Positions 9,722 through 17,388 of a stretch of 64,000 nucleotides of DNA are shown piece after piece. Both the position numbers and the translations under genes were made by a program. Under the pieces are notes generated by a model, which worked only from the letters and a program-made list of their open reading frames with translations, did not search any database and was not told the DNA's origin. This DNA comes from Robiginitomaculum sp. (GTDB lineage Bacteria > Pseudomonadota > Alphaproteobacteria > Caulobacterales > Maricaulaceae). Location: contig JAJFFT010000001.1 of NCBI GenBank assembly GCA_021776525.1, positions 310,001-374,000 of the forward strand, given 5' to 3'. The first letter of the stretch is position 1, and the number at the start of each line of letters is the position of its first letter.

Positions 9722-10516
9722 ATGCGCGCATATCTGGATCTGTTAAGAGACGTTTATGACCACGGCACCACCCGCGATGATCGCACCGGTGTGGGGACGC
9801 GCGGTGTGTTTGGCCGCCAAATGCGCTTTGATTTGGGGGCCGGCTTCCCGGTTTTGACCACCAAGAAACTGCATCTAAAATCCATTGTTCACGAACTTTT
9901 ATGGTTTCTGCAAGGCAGTACGAATGTGGCCTATTTGCGCGAAAACGGCGTGCGCATCTGGGATGAATGGGCCGATGAAGATGGCGAACTTGGCCCGGTT
10001 TATGGCAAGCAATGGCGATCCTGGGCGACACCGGATGGGCGGGTGATCGACCAGATCACTGACGCCGTCGCACAAATAAAAACCAACCCGCATTCACGCC
10101 GCATCATTGTATCGGCGTGGAACCCATCCGACATTGGCGATATGGCCTTGCCGCCGTGCCATTGCCTGTTCCAGTTTTTTGTCGCCGATGGAAAATTGTC
10201 ATGCCAGCTTTATCAACGCTCGGCCGATATCTTTTTGGGCGTGCCGTTTAACATTGCCTCTTATGCGCTGCTAACCTTGATGATGGCACAGGTCACGGGG
10301 CTTAAACCCGGCGAGTTTGTGCACACTTTTGGCGATCTGCACCTTTACCTTAATCATCTGGATCAGGCCAAGGAACAGCTGGGCCGTACGCCGGGCGCTT
10401 TGCCATCCATGGCGCTGAACCCCGATGTGCACAATATCTTTGACTTTACCTATGATGATTTTGACCTGACCGACTATGCGCCGCAGGCACACATCGCCGC
10501 CAAGGTCGCGGTCTAA
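9722..10516 (+). CDS. thyA: Thymidylate synthase
   Basis: Makes dTMP from dUMP using methylene-tetrahydrofolate. The protein is 264 residues, the same length as the E. coli enzyme. The catalytic cysteine is Cys146 in [10 protein letters not shown], also the E. coli position. The dUMP phosphate-binding arginines lie in the N-terminal RTGVGTR and in [11 protein letters not shown], and the folate-site segment [13 protein letters not shown] follows. The start at 9722 is set by an excellent AAAGGAG ribosome-binding site 8 bases upstream; an in-frame ATG at 9698 lacks one. The other dTMP-cycle gene, folA, lies 556 bases downstream on the same strand, with an opposite-strand transporter gene in between. 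The thyA stop overlaps that gene's stop by 4 bases. Confidence 0.96.
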   Translation: MRAYLDLLRDVYDHGTTRDDRTGVGTRGVFGRQMRFDLGAGFPVLTTKKLHLKSIVHELLWFLQGSTNVAYLRENGVRIWDEWADEDGELGPVYGKQWRSWATPDGRVIDQITDAVAQIKTNPHSRRIIVSAWNPSDIGDMALPPCHCLFQFFVADGKLSCQLYQRSADIFLGVPFNIASYALLTLMMAQVTGLKPGEFVHTFGDLHLYLNHLDQAKEQLGRTPGALPSMALNPDVHNIFDFTYDDFDLTDYAPQAHIAAKVAV

Positions 10517-11037
10517 GGTTTTTGCTGCTCGCTGCGCCAGACCACCAGCGACACCACCACCGCGCCGACCATTTTGCCGGCGATCGACATGATGATGTTG
10601 GCGGCGGTCAGGGACCCGGCGCGGATAAAATTCGCCCCATAGAGAAACGCTACACTGTCGATTGGTGCGGCGATTAGGCTGGAGACAAACACTCGGCGCG
10701 ATAACGGCCATTTGGTAAAGGTGAAAATGGCCCAATCGACCAGTTCGGCAATGGCAAACGCCGCCCCCGAAGCCAGAGCCAATTGCGGCCCGGCCAGCCA
10801 GACCGTGAGGATCAGCGCCACTACCATGGCAAACAGCACTTTGTGGCCGATCTCGCGCTGGGCAAAATCACGGACCACCAGCACCAGACCGGTGACCACC
10901 GTGACCGGGTTAAAGGACCAACCCTCGACGAGCGTGTAATTGGGGGCCCAGGTGAATGACCAGTTCACCAGCGGGATAATGGCAATATAGACAAGCGTCC
11001 ATTTGAATGCGCCCAGACGCGTGATAAGGGATGCCAT
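10513..11037 (-). CDS. VUT family (DUF165) membrane transporter
   Basis: A 174-residue inner-membrane protein with about five to six hydrophobic segments. It matches the VUT/DUF165 family related to YhhQ, members of which take up queuosine precursors. Typical segments are [12 protein letters not shown] after the second helix and [18 protein letters not shown] before the last ones. The start MASLITRL at 11037 follows CAGGAGACACT, a clear ribosome-binding site; a longer frame to 11115 would run into folA. It is wedged between thyA and folA on the opposite strand and converges on thyA with a 4-base stop overlap. The substrate is inferred only from the family, and the match to true YhhQ is not certain. 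Confidence 0.8.
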   Translation of the reverse strand: MASLITRLGAFKWTLVYIAIIPLVNWSFTWAPNYTLVEGWSFNPVTVVTGLVLVVRDFAQREIGHKVLFAMVVALILTVWLAGPQLALASGAAFAIAELVDWAIFTFTKWPLSRRVFVSSLIAAPIDSVAFLYGANFIRAGSLTAANIIMSIAGKMVGAVVVSLVVWRSEQQKP

Positions 11038-11072
11038 AGTGTCTCCTGAAACAAACGAACAAAGCCTAGCGG

Positions 11073-11597
11073 ATGAATGCACAAGAGGAAATAACCCTGT
11101 CGCTGATTTTGGCACGCACCCGCAATGGGGTGATCGGCCATAAGGGAAAAATGCCGTGGCGTATCCCGTCCGAGCTGGCGTATTTCAAGCAGGCCACATT
11201 GGGCAAGCCGGTTCTCATGGGGCGCAAGACCTGGGATTCGTTGCACGTTCAGCCTTTGCCCGGACGCGATAATCTGGTGCTCAGCCGTGATCCGTCTTTT
11301 ACGGCCGCCGGTGCGCAATGTTTTACAGATTTTGACACGATGGTGGCGCGCGGCAAAGGACTGGCCCGTGCGGCCGGTACGCGCGAAACCGTAGTGATTG
11401 GCGGGGGTATGCTCTATGAATTGGCGCTGCCTTGTGCGGATCGGGTTTATCTGACGCAAATAGAGGCCGATCTGGACGGTGATGTGCACTTTGCCGATCT
11501 GGACCGGGATGTGTGGCGTTTAACTTCGGTGGAGGCCGGGCAAAGTGGTCCGCGGGATGAACATTCTTACTTTGTGAAGGTATTTGATCGAAAATAG
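11073..11597 (+). CDS. folA: Dihydrofolate reductase
   Basis: Reduces dihydrofolate to tetrahydrofolate with NADPH, regenerating the cofactor oxidised by ThyA. The protein is 174 residues, normal for the family. Landmarks are the N-terminal strand LSLILARTRNGVIGHKGKMPW with the Met20-loop region and the substrate-binding PSELAYFK. The NADPH loop MGRKTWDSL follows, then the second cofactor loop VIGGGMLYE near residue 110. The start ATG at 11073 lies 35 bases from the divergent VUT gene start, so the two promoters overlap. Together with thyA this is a conserved thymidylate-cycle pair, here interrupted by one inverted gene. Confidence 0.95.
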   Translation: MNAQEEITLSLILARTRNGVIGHKGKMPWRIPSELAYFKQATLGKPVLMGRKTWDSLHVQPLPGRDNLVLSRDPSFTAAGAQCFTDFDTMVARGKGLARAAGTRETVVIGGGMLYELALPCADRVYLTQIEADLDGDVHFADLDRDVWRLTSVEAGQSGPRDEHSYFVKVFDRK

Positions 11598-11683
11598 CAT
11601 TACCACACATAAATTGCGACATTCTGACGCTTTACGGCGCGCCCGAAGTGGGATTTGCTAATCTTCGCGCAGGAGGTTTGACC

Positions 11684-11998
11684 ATGCTGGTAAAAAAATC
11701 ACTTTCCATCTCGGGGCATAGAACATCACTGGCCCTTGAGTCCGAGTTTTGGGCCGCATTGAATTTTGCTGCTGCGCAGGAAGGGAAGTCTCTGGCCAGC
11801 ATTGTGGCACAGATTGATAAATCCCGTGATGACAGTACCGAAAAAAGCGGGCTGGCGAGCGCCGTCCGGGTGTGGTTGTTTCACAGATATTCCACTGGTA
11901 TTGCCCCACAAGGCTCAGCACGTGCTGAGCAACATGCCTCATGGTGTGACAAGTGCGGTGCCCCGTTAATGGACAGCGTTTTGCAACGCAGCGCCTAG
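11684..11998 (+). CDS. Ribbon-helix-helix (RHH_4-like) protein with C-terminal CxxC tail
   Basis: A 104-residue protein. Residues 1-75 fit the alphaproteobacterial RHH_4 family, which resembles DNA-binding ribbon-helix-helix regulators: a strand with KKSLSISGHRTSLALE, a helix EFWAALNFAAAQEG, a turn and helix SLASIVAQID, then SAVRVWLFHRY. The start at 11684 has a strong GCAGGAGG site; the open frame to 11648 does not. The last 30 residues carry WCDKCGAP, a CxxC pair that could be half of a zinc site, with a third cysteine absent. Usual relatives, as I recall them, stop near residue 80-90, so the tail is notable. It lies 90 bases upstream of putA on the same strand. This PutA lacks its own DNA-binding domain, so a regulatory link is conceivable but unproven. 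Confidence 0.7.
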   Translation: MLVKKSLSISGHRTSLALESEFWAALNFAAAQEGKSLASIVAQIDKSRDDSTEKSGLASAVRVWLFHRYSTGIAPQGSARAEQHASWCDKCGAPLMDSVLQRSA

Positions 11999-12050
11999 AC
12001 AATATTAAATATACACGTCGATAAAAAACAGGTGCTTGCCAAGCTCTGAT

Positions 12051-12079
12051 TTGGACGCCAGTGTCCTCGTACATATATG
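12051..12079 (+). promoter_or_regulatory. Possible promoter abutting putA
   Basis: TTGGAC (12051-12056) and TATATG (12074-12079) are separated by exactly 17 bases. The predicted transcription start would fall at about 12086, only a few bases before the preferred putA ATG at 12089, which would make the mRNA almost leaderless. Both hexamers are imperfect, so this could be chance. Confidence 0.3.
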
Positions 12080-12088
12080 GGGAACGCC

Positions 12089-15000
12089 ATGGTTGATTCA
12101 CTGAATTGGAACGCACTGGATGCGGGTAAATTTGCTGACGAAGACAAGGCCCTTGTCGGCATTGGTGCCCGTTGTGCCTTAAGCGAGAAAAGCCGGACAC
12201 ACATCCATCAAAACGCTATTAAGCTGGTCAAAAAAGCCAGAGAGAACAGCCACAGCAAAGGCATGATGGAAAGCTTTTTGCAGGAGTTCGGCCTCTCTAA
12301 TAAAGAAGGCATTGCGTTGATGTGCCTGGCCGAGGCTTTGCTGCGTGTGCCCGATGCTGAAACCAAGGACGCGTTGATTGCCGAAAAAATTGGCACAGGC
12401 GACTGGGGTGCGCATGCGGGGCAATCTGATTCTTTTTTGGTCAATGCCTCGACTTGGGGCTTGATGCTGACTGGCAAGTTGGTGGAACCGGATGCCGGGT
12501 TCAAAAATGATCCGGCCGGATATATGCGCCGCCTGGCCGGGCGGGTTGGCGAGCCGGCCATTCGGGCCTCTATGATGCAGGCCATGCGCATTATGGGCGA
12601 ACAGTTCGTTTTGGGGCGCACCATAGCCGAGGCCTTGAAACGCGGCGCCAAAAGCGGCGAAACCACGGCGATGTTTTCTTTTGATATGTTGGGCGAAGCG
12701 GCCTGTACCAAAGATGATGCCCGACGTTATTTCGAACGCTATCGGGACGCCATTCACACGGTTGGTAAAAACCGCGGTCCGGGTGCCGTGCATCAGGTCA
12801 ATGGCATCTCGGTCAAACTGTCGGCCTTGCATCCGCGTTTTGATGCGCGTCATGAAGATCTGGTGTTTGACGAAATGTACCCGATGGTGCTGGAGCTGGC
12901 CCGCACTGCGGCCAAAGCAGATATCGGGTTTTGTCTGGACGCCGAAGAAGCCGACCGGCTGGTCTTGCAGCTTAAGGTTCTGGATCGCCTGTCCCGTGAA
13001 AAAGATCTGGACGGTTGGGATGGTCTGGGGTTGGCGGTTCAGGCTTATCAAAAGCGTGGCCAGAGCGTTTTGCAATATTTGCAGGAACTGGCCCGACTGA
13101 GCGGTCGCCGCTTTATGGTGCGTCTGGTCAAGGGGGCCTATTGGGATACCGAGATCAAGCATGCTCAGCAAACCGGTATGGCGGACTTTGCCGTCTGGAC
13201 CACCAAAACGGCAACCGATCTGAACTATCTGGCTTGCGCGCGGGTTTTGCTGGCCGAGCCGGATTTATTGTTTGCGCAATTTGCCACCCATAATGCTCAC
13301 ACGCTGGCGGCGGTGTGCCATATGGCTGCCGAAAAAGGCACGCCGGTCGAGTTTCAGCGCCTGCATGGTATGGGTGAGGCGCTTTATGGCGCAGCCTCCA
13401 CACTCTATGACACCATCACCTGCCGGGTTTATGCACCGGTTGGTAGCCATGAAGACTTGCTGCCCTATCTGGTGCGTCGGTTGCTGGAAAACGGGGCTAA
13501 TACGTCCTTTGTGCACTCCTTTTTGGATGAGCGCGTCCCGGCCGAAGATGTGGCCGCTGATCCGTTTGCCCGTCTGGACAGCTTAAAGCGTAATCGTGCC
13601 ATTGCCCCGCCGCCAAAGCTTTATTGTGCTGAACGAAAAAACTCTAAAGGGCTGGATTTAACCCAGCAGGCCCATGTCGACGAACTGGCCGCTGCCACGG
13701 CGCAACTGGACCATCAGGGCGATGGCGCACCGCCCAAAGAGGCAGGCATCCCAGATGTTGATGCGGCTTTTATTACGGCGGGCGCGGCGCAAAAAGCATG
13801 GAATGACCGGGGCGGTGCGGGGCGGGCCGAAGTGCTGTGCGCTTGCGCTGATGCTCTGGAAGTGGACATGGCGTATTTGATCGCCCTGATGAGCCGCGAG
13901 GCAGGTAAAACGTTAGAAGATGGCATTGCCGAAGTTCGCGAGGCGGTGGATTTTTGCCGCTACTACGCCGCTCAGGCAGCACGAGAATTCACCGCGCCAA
14001 CGCGCCTGCCAGGACCGGCTGGGGAAACCAACCATTATTACCTCGAAGGGCGCGGCACATTTGTTTGTATCAGTCCGTGGAATTTTCCTTTGGCTATTTT
14101 TACAGGCCAGATCATGGGCGCTCTGGCCGCCGGTAATGCGGTGCTCGCCAAACCTGCTGAACAGACACCCCGTGTGGCTAAGGCTGCGGTCGATCTTTTT
14201 CACAAGGCGGGGGTGCCTAAAGATGTCTTGCACCTGCTGCCCGGATCGGGTGCGGATATTGGTGCGGCCCTGACCAAAGATGTCCGCCATGATGGTGTGG
14301 TGTTTACCGGCGGCACGGATACCGCCGCTTTGATCAACACAACACTGGCGCAACGCAAAGGCCCCATTGTGCCGCTGATCGCCGAAACCGGTGGGTTGAA
14401 TGCGATGATTGTCGACACCAGTGCTTTGCGTGAACAGGTGATTGATGATGTTATCGCCAGTGCCTTTGGTTCTGCCGGACAAAGGTGCAGTGCCTTGCGT
14501 ATTTTGATGGTGCCCGAAGAAACTGCAGATCTGATGATTGAAGGTCTGATCGGTGCCATGCAAGCGTTGGTCATTGGGGATCCGACGGATGTGCGTACTG
14601 ATATTGGCCCGGTGATTGATAAGGACGCTCTGGGGGCGCTGAATGATCACCTGGCCAGGATGGGCGACGAGGCAGACGTCTTGCATCAACTTGACGTGTC
14701 GGCACTGGGCGGATGTTATTTTGGTCCGGCACTGGTGGAAATACCCTCGCTTGATCTTCTGGAGCGCGAGGTGTTTGGGCCGATATTGCACGTTTTGCGC
14801 TATCGCCATGGCCAACTGGATGATCTGTGCATGGCGCTGGCGGCCAAGGGGTATGGGTTGACGCTTGGTGTGCATTCGCGCCTGCAAAGCTTTGCCGATA
14901 AAATTACCGCCAGTGTTCCGGCGGGCAATGTGTATATCAACCGCAACATGATCGGTGCGGTTGTCGGGGTGCAGCCATTTGGTGGTCGTGGGCTTTCGGG

Positions 15001-15124
15001 TACCGGTCCCAAGGCCGGTGGGCCGCATTATCTGCATCGTTTTGCAACTGAGCGGACCATTACGGTCAATATTTCTGCCCAGGGCGGTGACCCGGAATTA
15101 TTGTCGCTGAGCGAAAATTTTTAA
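12089..15124 (+). CDS. putA: Bifunctional proline dehydrogenase / glutamate-semialdehyde dehydrogenase
   Basis: Oxidises proline to glutamate in two steps, passing electrons first to FAD and then to NAD. The 1011-residue protein has an N-terminal helical arm, a proline dehydrogenase barrel (about 150-450; RLVKGAYWDTEIK and the FAD/substrate segment FQRLHGMGEALYG), and an aldehyde dehydrogenase domain (about 540-980). Catalytic Glu766 is in ETGGLN and Cys800 in GSAGQRCSALR. It is the short type A form: it has neither the N-terminal ribbon-helix-helix DNA-binding domain of E. coli PutA nor a long C-terminal extension, so it should not autoregulate. I prefer the ATG at 12089 because GGGGAA lies 7 bases upstream; 12077 is in frame too. 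A ribbon-helix-helix gene precedes it. Confidence 0.95.
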   Translation: MVDSLNWNALDAGKFADEDKALVGIGARCALSEKSRTHIHQNAIKLVKKARENSHSKGMMESFLQEFGLSNKEGIALMCLAEALLRVPDAETKDALIAEKIGTGDWGAHAGQSDSFLVNASTWGLMLTGKLVEPDAGFKNDPAGYMRRLAGRVGEPAIRASMMQAMRIMGEQFVLGRTIAEALKRGAKSGETTAMFSFDMLGEAACTKDDARRYFERYRDAIHTVGKNRGPGAVHQVNGISVKLSALHPRFDARHEDLVFDEMYPMVLELARTAAKADIGFCLDAEEADRLVLQLKVLDRLSREKDLDGWDGLGLAVQAYQKRGQSVLQYLQELARLSGRRFMVRLVKGAYWDTEIKHAQQTGMADFAVWTTKTATDLNYLACARVLLAEPDLLFAQFATHNAHTLAAVCHMAAEKGTPVEFQRLHGMGEALYGAASTLYDTITCRVYAPVGSHEDLLPYLVRRLLENGANTSFVHSFLDERVPAEDVAADPFARLDSLKRNRAIAPPPKLYCAERKNSKGLDLTQQAHVDELAAATAQLDHQGDGAPPKEAGIPDVDAAFITAGAAQKAWNDRGGAGRAEVLCACADALEVDMAYLIALMSREAGKTLEDGIAEVREAVDFCRYYAAQAAREFTAPTRLPGPAGETNHYYLEGRGTFVCISPWNFPLAIFTGQIMGALAAGNAVLAKPAEQTPRVAKAAVDLFHKAGVPKDVLHLLPGSGADIGAALTKDVRHDGVVFTGGTDTAALINTTLAQRKGPIVPLIAETGGLNAMIVDTSALREQVIDDVIASAFGSAGQRCSALRILMVPEETADLMIEGLIGAMQALVIGDPTDVRTDIGPVIDKDALGALNDHLARMGDEADVLHQLDVSALGGCYFGPALVEIPSLDLLEREVFGPILHVLRYRHGQLDDLCMALAAKGYGLTLGVHSRLQSFADKITASVPAGNVYINRNMIGAVVGVQPFGGRGLSGTGPKAGGPHYLHRFATERTITVNISAQGGDPELLSLSENF

Positions 15125-15156
15125 GCATTGAATGTTACTGGGTCATGATGGATTTT

Positions 15157-15192
15157 GCCAAGCATTTGGCAACGCTTGGTTTTCTCATTTTT
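15157..15192 (+). terminator. Rho-independent terminator after putA
   Basis: CCAAGC (15158-15163) pairs with GCTTGG (15174-15179) around a 10-base loop, followed by a T-rich run to 15192. The loop also contains TTGGCA, which can pair with TGCCAA, so an alternative hairpin exists. It is 33 bases after the putA stop. Confidence 0.55.
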
Positions 15193-15336
15193 AGGTGCAT
15201 TCTGAGCTATAATCCTGTGCGTATGGTCCGGCTCGCGGGCAGGTTGATTGCAGGGAATTCGTAAAGAATTTCTCAAGCGTTTTTCGCCTCTTAACGGGTT
15301 GTTAAGAAAAAAAGCATTTTTCTTACCTTCAAGATA

Positions 15337-15374
15337 TTGACCCTTGCGGCGAAGCGAAACACTATATGTGGTGT
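15337..15374 (+). promoter_or_regulatory. NrdR box overlapping the nrdA promoter
   Basis: The 16-base sequence ACACTATATGTGGTGT at 15359-15374 fits the NrdR-box consensus (acaCwATATwGtgt type) closely. TTGACC at 15337-15342 makes a -35 box, and the box's own CACTATA stretch lies 17-18 bases downstream as the -10, so a bound repressor would block RNA polymerase. NrdR usually binds two boxes; I could not find a convincing second copy at the expected spacing. The remainder of the 371-base gap before nrdA holds the putA terminator and a leader of about 120 bases with nothing else that I recognise. Confidence 0.7.
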
Positions 15375-15495
15375 CAGGACGCAAATCCTGAGAATTCTTT
15401 GAGAGAAATCCAGAAGCGCGCGCGAGGCGAATGTCGAGCGCGCTCGGGGCAGGTTTGTGCTCTGGATAAGGTCAATACCGGGGGGTGAAAGCGCA

Positions 15496-17385
15496 ATGAA
15501 CAAGACAATGTCATCTGTAAAGCATGCTGGGCTGAATATTAAAAAAACAGCCGGCCAAGCCACACACCATGATGCGGCCAGCCAGCCTGAATTGCACGTT
15601 GTCAAAGGCATTACGCTTGATCATTCCAGAGACGATAATCTGACCGATTTTGGGAAAACCACCCTGCGGGATCGTTATCTTTTGCCGGGCGAAAGCTATC
15701 AGGATATGTTTGCCCGCGTCGCCACGGCCTATTGCGATGATATGGAGCACGCACAGCGTCTTTATAATTACATGTCCAACCTGTGGTTCATGCCTGCAAC
15801 CCCGGTGCTGTCCAATGGCGGCGCTAAGCGTGGCTTGCCCATTTCCTGCTTCTTGAACTCAGTCAGCGATTCGCTGGACGGCATTGTTGAAACCTGGAAC
15901 GAAAATGTCTGGCTGGCCTCTAATGGCGGCGGCATTGGCACGTATTGGGGCCGGGTGCGTTCAATCGGCGAGCGGGTTGGTCAAAAAGGTCATACCGCTG
16001 GGATTATTCCTTTTGTCCGGGTTATGGACTCGCTGACTTTGGCAATTTCCCAAGGTTCGCTGCGCCGTGGCTCGGCTGCTGTTTATCTGGACATTCATCA
16101 CCCGGAAATCGAAGAGTTTCTGGTCATTCGCAAACCGTCTGGCGATTTCAACCGCAAATCCCTGAACCTGCATCACGGCGTGAACATCACGGATGAGTTC
16201 ATGGAAGCGGTGCGCGACGATAAAGAATTTGATCTGCTCAGCCCTAAGACTGGCGAAGCGGTGCGCCAGGTCAATGCACGGGCATTGTGGCAAAAACTGC
16301 TGGAAATGCGCATCCAGACCGGCGAACCTTACATTATCTTTTCCGACACTGTGAACCGGGCCATGCCAAAGCATCAGCGCGATCTGGGCCTGAGTGTGAA
16401 ACAGTCAAATCTGTGCGCCGAAATTATGCTGCACACCGGGCCGGATCATCTGGGTGAAGAACGTACCGCCGTGTGCTGTCTCAGCTCATTAAATGCTGAA
16501 AAGTTTCTGGAGTGGCGTGAAGATGAAAACTTCATCGAAGACATTTACCGCTTTTTGGACAATGTCCTGCAATCTTTTATCGATACGGCACCGTCGGCCA
16601 TGGATCGGGCCAAATACTCGGCCCAGCGCGAACGCTCTGTCGGTCTTGGTTTGATGGGTTTCCATTCCTTCTTGCAATCCCAGAACGCACCATTTGAATC
16701 AGCTTTGGCCAAGTCGTGGAATTTGCAATTGTTCAAACACATCCGGCGTGGTGCTGATGCTGCTTCGGTGAAGCTTGCTGAAGAGCGTGGGGCCTGCCCC
16801 GACGCCAAGGATGCCGGTTTGAAGGCCCGTTTTTCACATAAAATGGCAGTGGCACCGACCGCATCAATTTCAATTATTTGTGGGGGTACATCTGCGGGGA
16901 TCGAGCCGATCCCGGCTAATATTTACACCCATAAAACGCTCTCCGGCTCGTTCACAGTGCGCAATGCGCAACTGGAAAAGCTATTGAACGACAAGGGCGC
17001 CAATGCCGATGAGGTTTGGGCCAGCATTTTGGAACATGAAGGTTCGGTGCAACATCTTGATGTGCTCAGCGATGACGAGAAAGACCTGTACCGCACAGCT
17101 TTTGAGGTCGATCAACGGTGGATTGTTGAGCATGCCGCCGATCGCGCCTCTTTCATCTGCCAGTCGCAATCCATCAATGTCTTCCTGCCCGGTAATGTCA
17201 GCAAATGGGATCTGCACATGCTACATTGGTCGGCATGGGAAAAAGGGGTTAAGTCGCTTTATTACTGCCGTTCAAAGTCTGTGCAACGCACCGCCTTTGC
17301 CAACGGCACCAAGGACCAGGGTACAGAAGAAGCCGTGCAGATGGTGGCCCCGACTGACTATGAGGAATGCCTGGCCTGTCAATAG
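15496..17385 (+). CDS. nrdA: Class I ribonucleotide reductase, large (alpha) subunit
   Basis: Reduces ribonucleoside diphosphates to deoxynucleotides. All catalytic residues are visible: the redox pair Cys118 (PISCFLNS) and Cys327/328 (AVCCLSSLN), the radical-site triad Asn305-Cys307-Glu309 in SNLCAEI, and the C-terminal shuttle cysteines 625 and 628 in ECLACQ. At 629 residues it is about 130 shorter than E. coli NrdA. There is no N-terminal ATP-cone, so the usual dATP off-switch is missing from this subunit. The start at 15496 is set by GGGGGTGAAAG upstream. No nrdB or nrdR gene lies beside it in the window; the next gene is convergent. An NrdR box precedes the gene, so repression by NrdR is likely. 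Confidence 0.93.
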   Translation: MNKTMSSVKHAGLNIKKTAGQATHHDAASQPELHVVKGITLDHSRDDNLTDFGKTTLRDRYLLPGESYQDMFARVATAYCDDMEHAQRLYNYMSNLWFMPATPVLSNGGAKRGLPISCFLNSVSDSLDGIVETWNENVWLASNGGGIGTYWGRVRSIGERVGQKGHTAGIIPFVRVMDSLTLAISQGSLRRGSAAVYLDIHHPEIEEFLVIRKPSGDFNRKSLNLHHGVNITDEFMEAVRDDKEFDLLSPKTGEAVRQVNARALWQKLLEMRIQTGEPYIIFSDTVNRAMPKHQRDLGLSVKQSNLCAEIMLHTGPDHLGEERTAVCCLSSLNAEKFLEWREDENFIEDIYRFLDNVLQSFIDTAPSAMDRAKYSAQRERSVGLGLMGFHSFLQSQNAPFESALAKSWNLQLFKHIRRGADAASVKLAEERGACPDAKDAGLKARFSHKMAVAPTASISIICGGTSAGIEPIPANIYTHKTLSGSFTVRNAQLEKLLNDKGANADEVWASILEHEGSVQHLDVLSDDEKDLYRTAFEVDQRWIVEHAADRASFICQSQSINVFLPGNVSKWDLHMLHWSAWEKGVKSLYYCRSKSVQRTAFANGTKDQGTEEAVQMVAPTDYEECLACQ

Positions 17386-17388
17386 GGT

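Noticed and set aside
12179..13171. A 330-codon open frame antisense to putA
   Set aside because: It lies wholly inside putA, whose domains and catalytic residues are intact. The antisense translation is His/Gln/Arg-rich and resembles nothing. Frame-locked shadow.
13913..15037. A 374-codon open frame antisense to the PutA aldehyde dehydrogenase domain
   Set aside because: Same reason: overlaps catalytic Glu766 and Cys800 coding in reverse, composition is unlike a protein.
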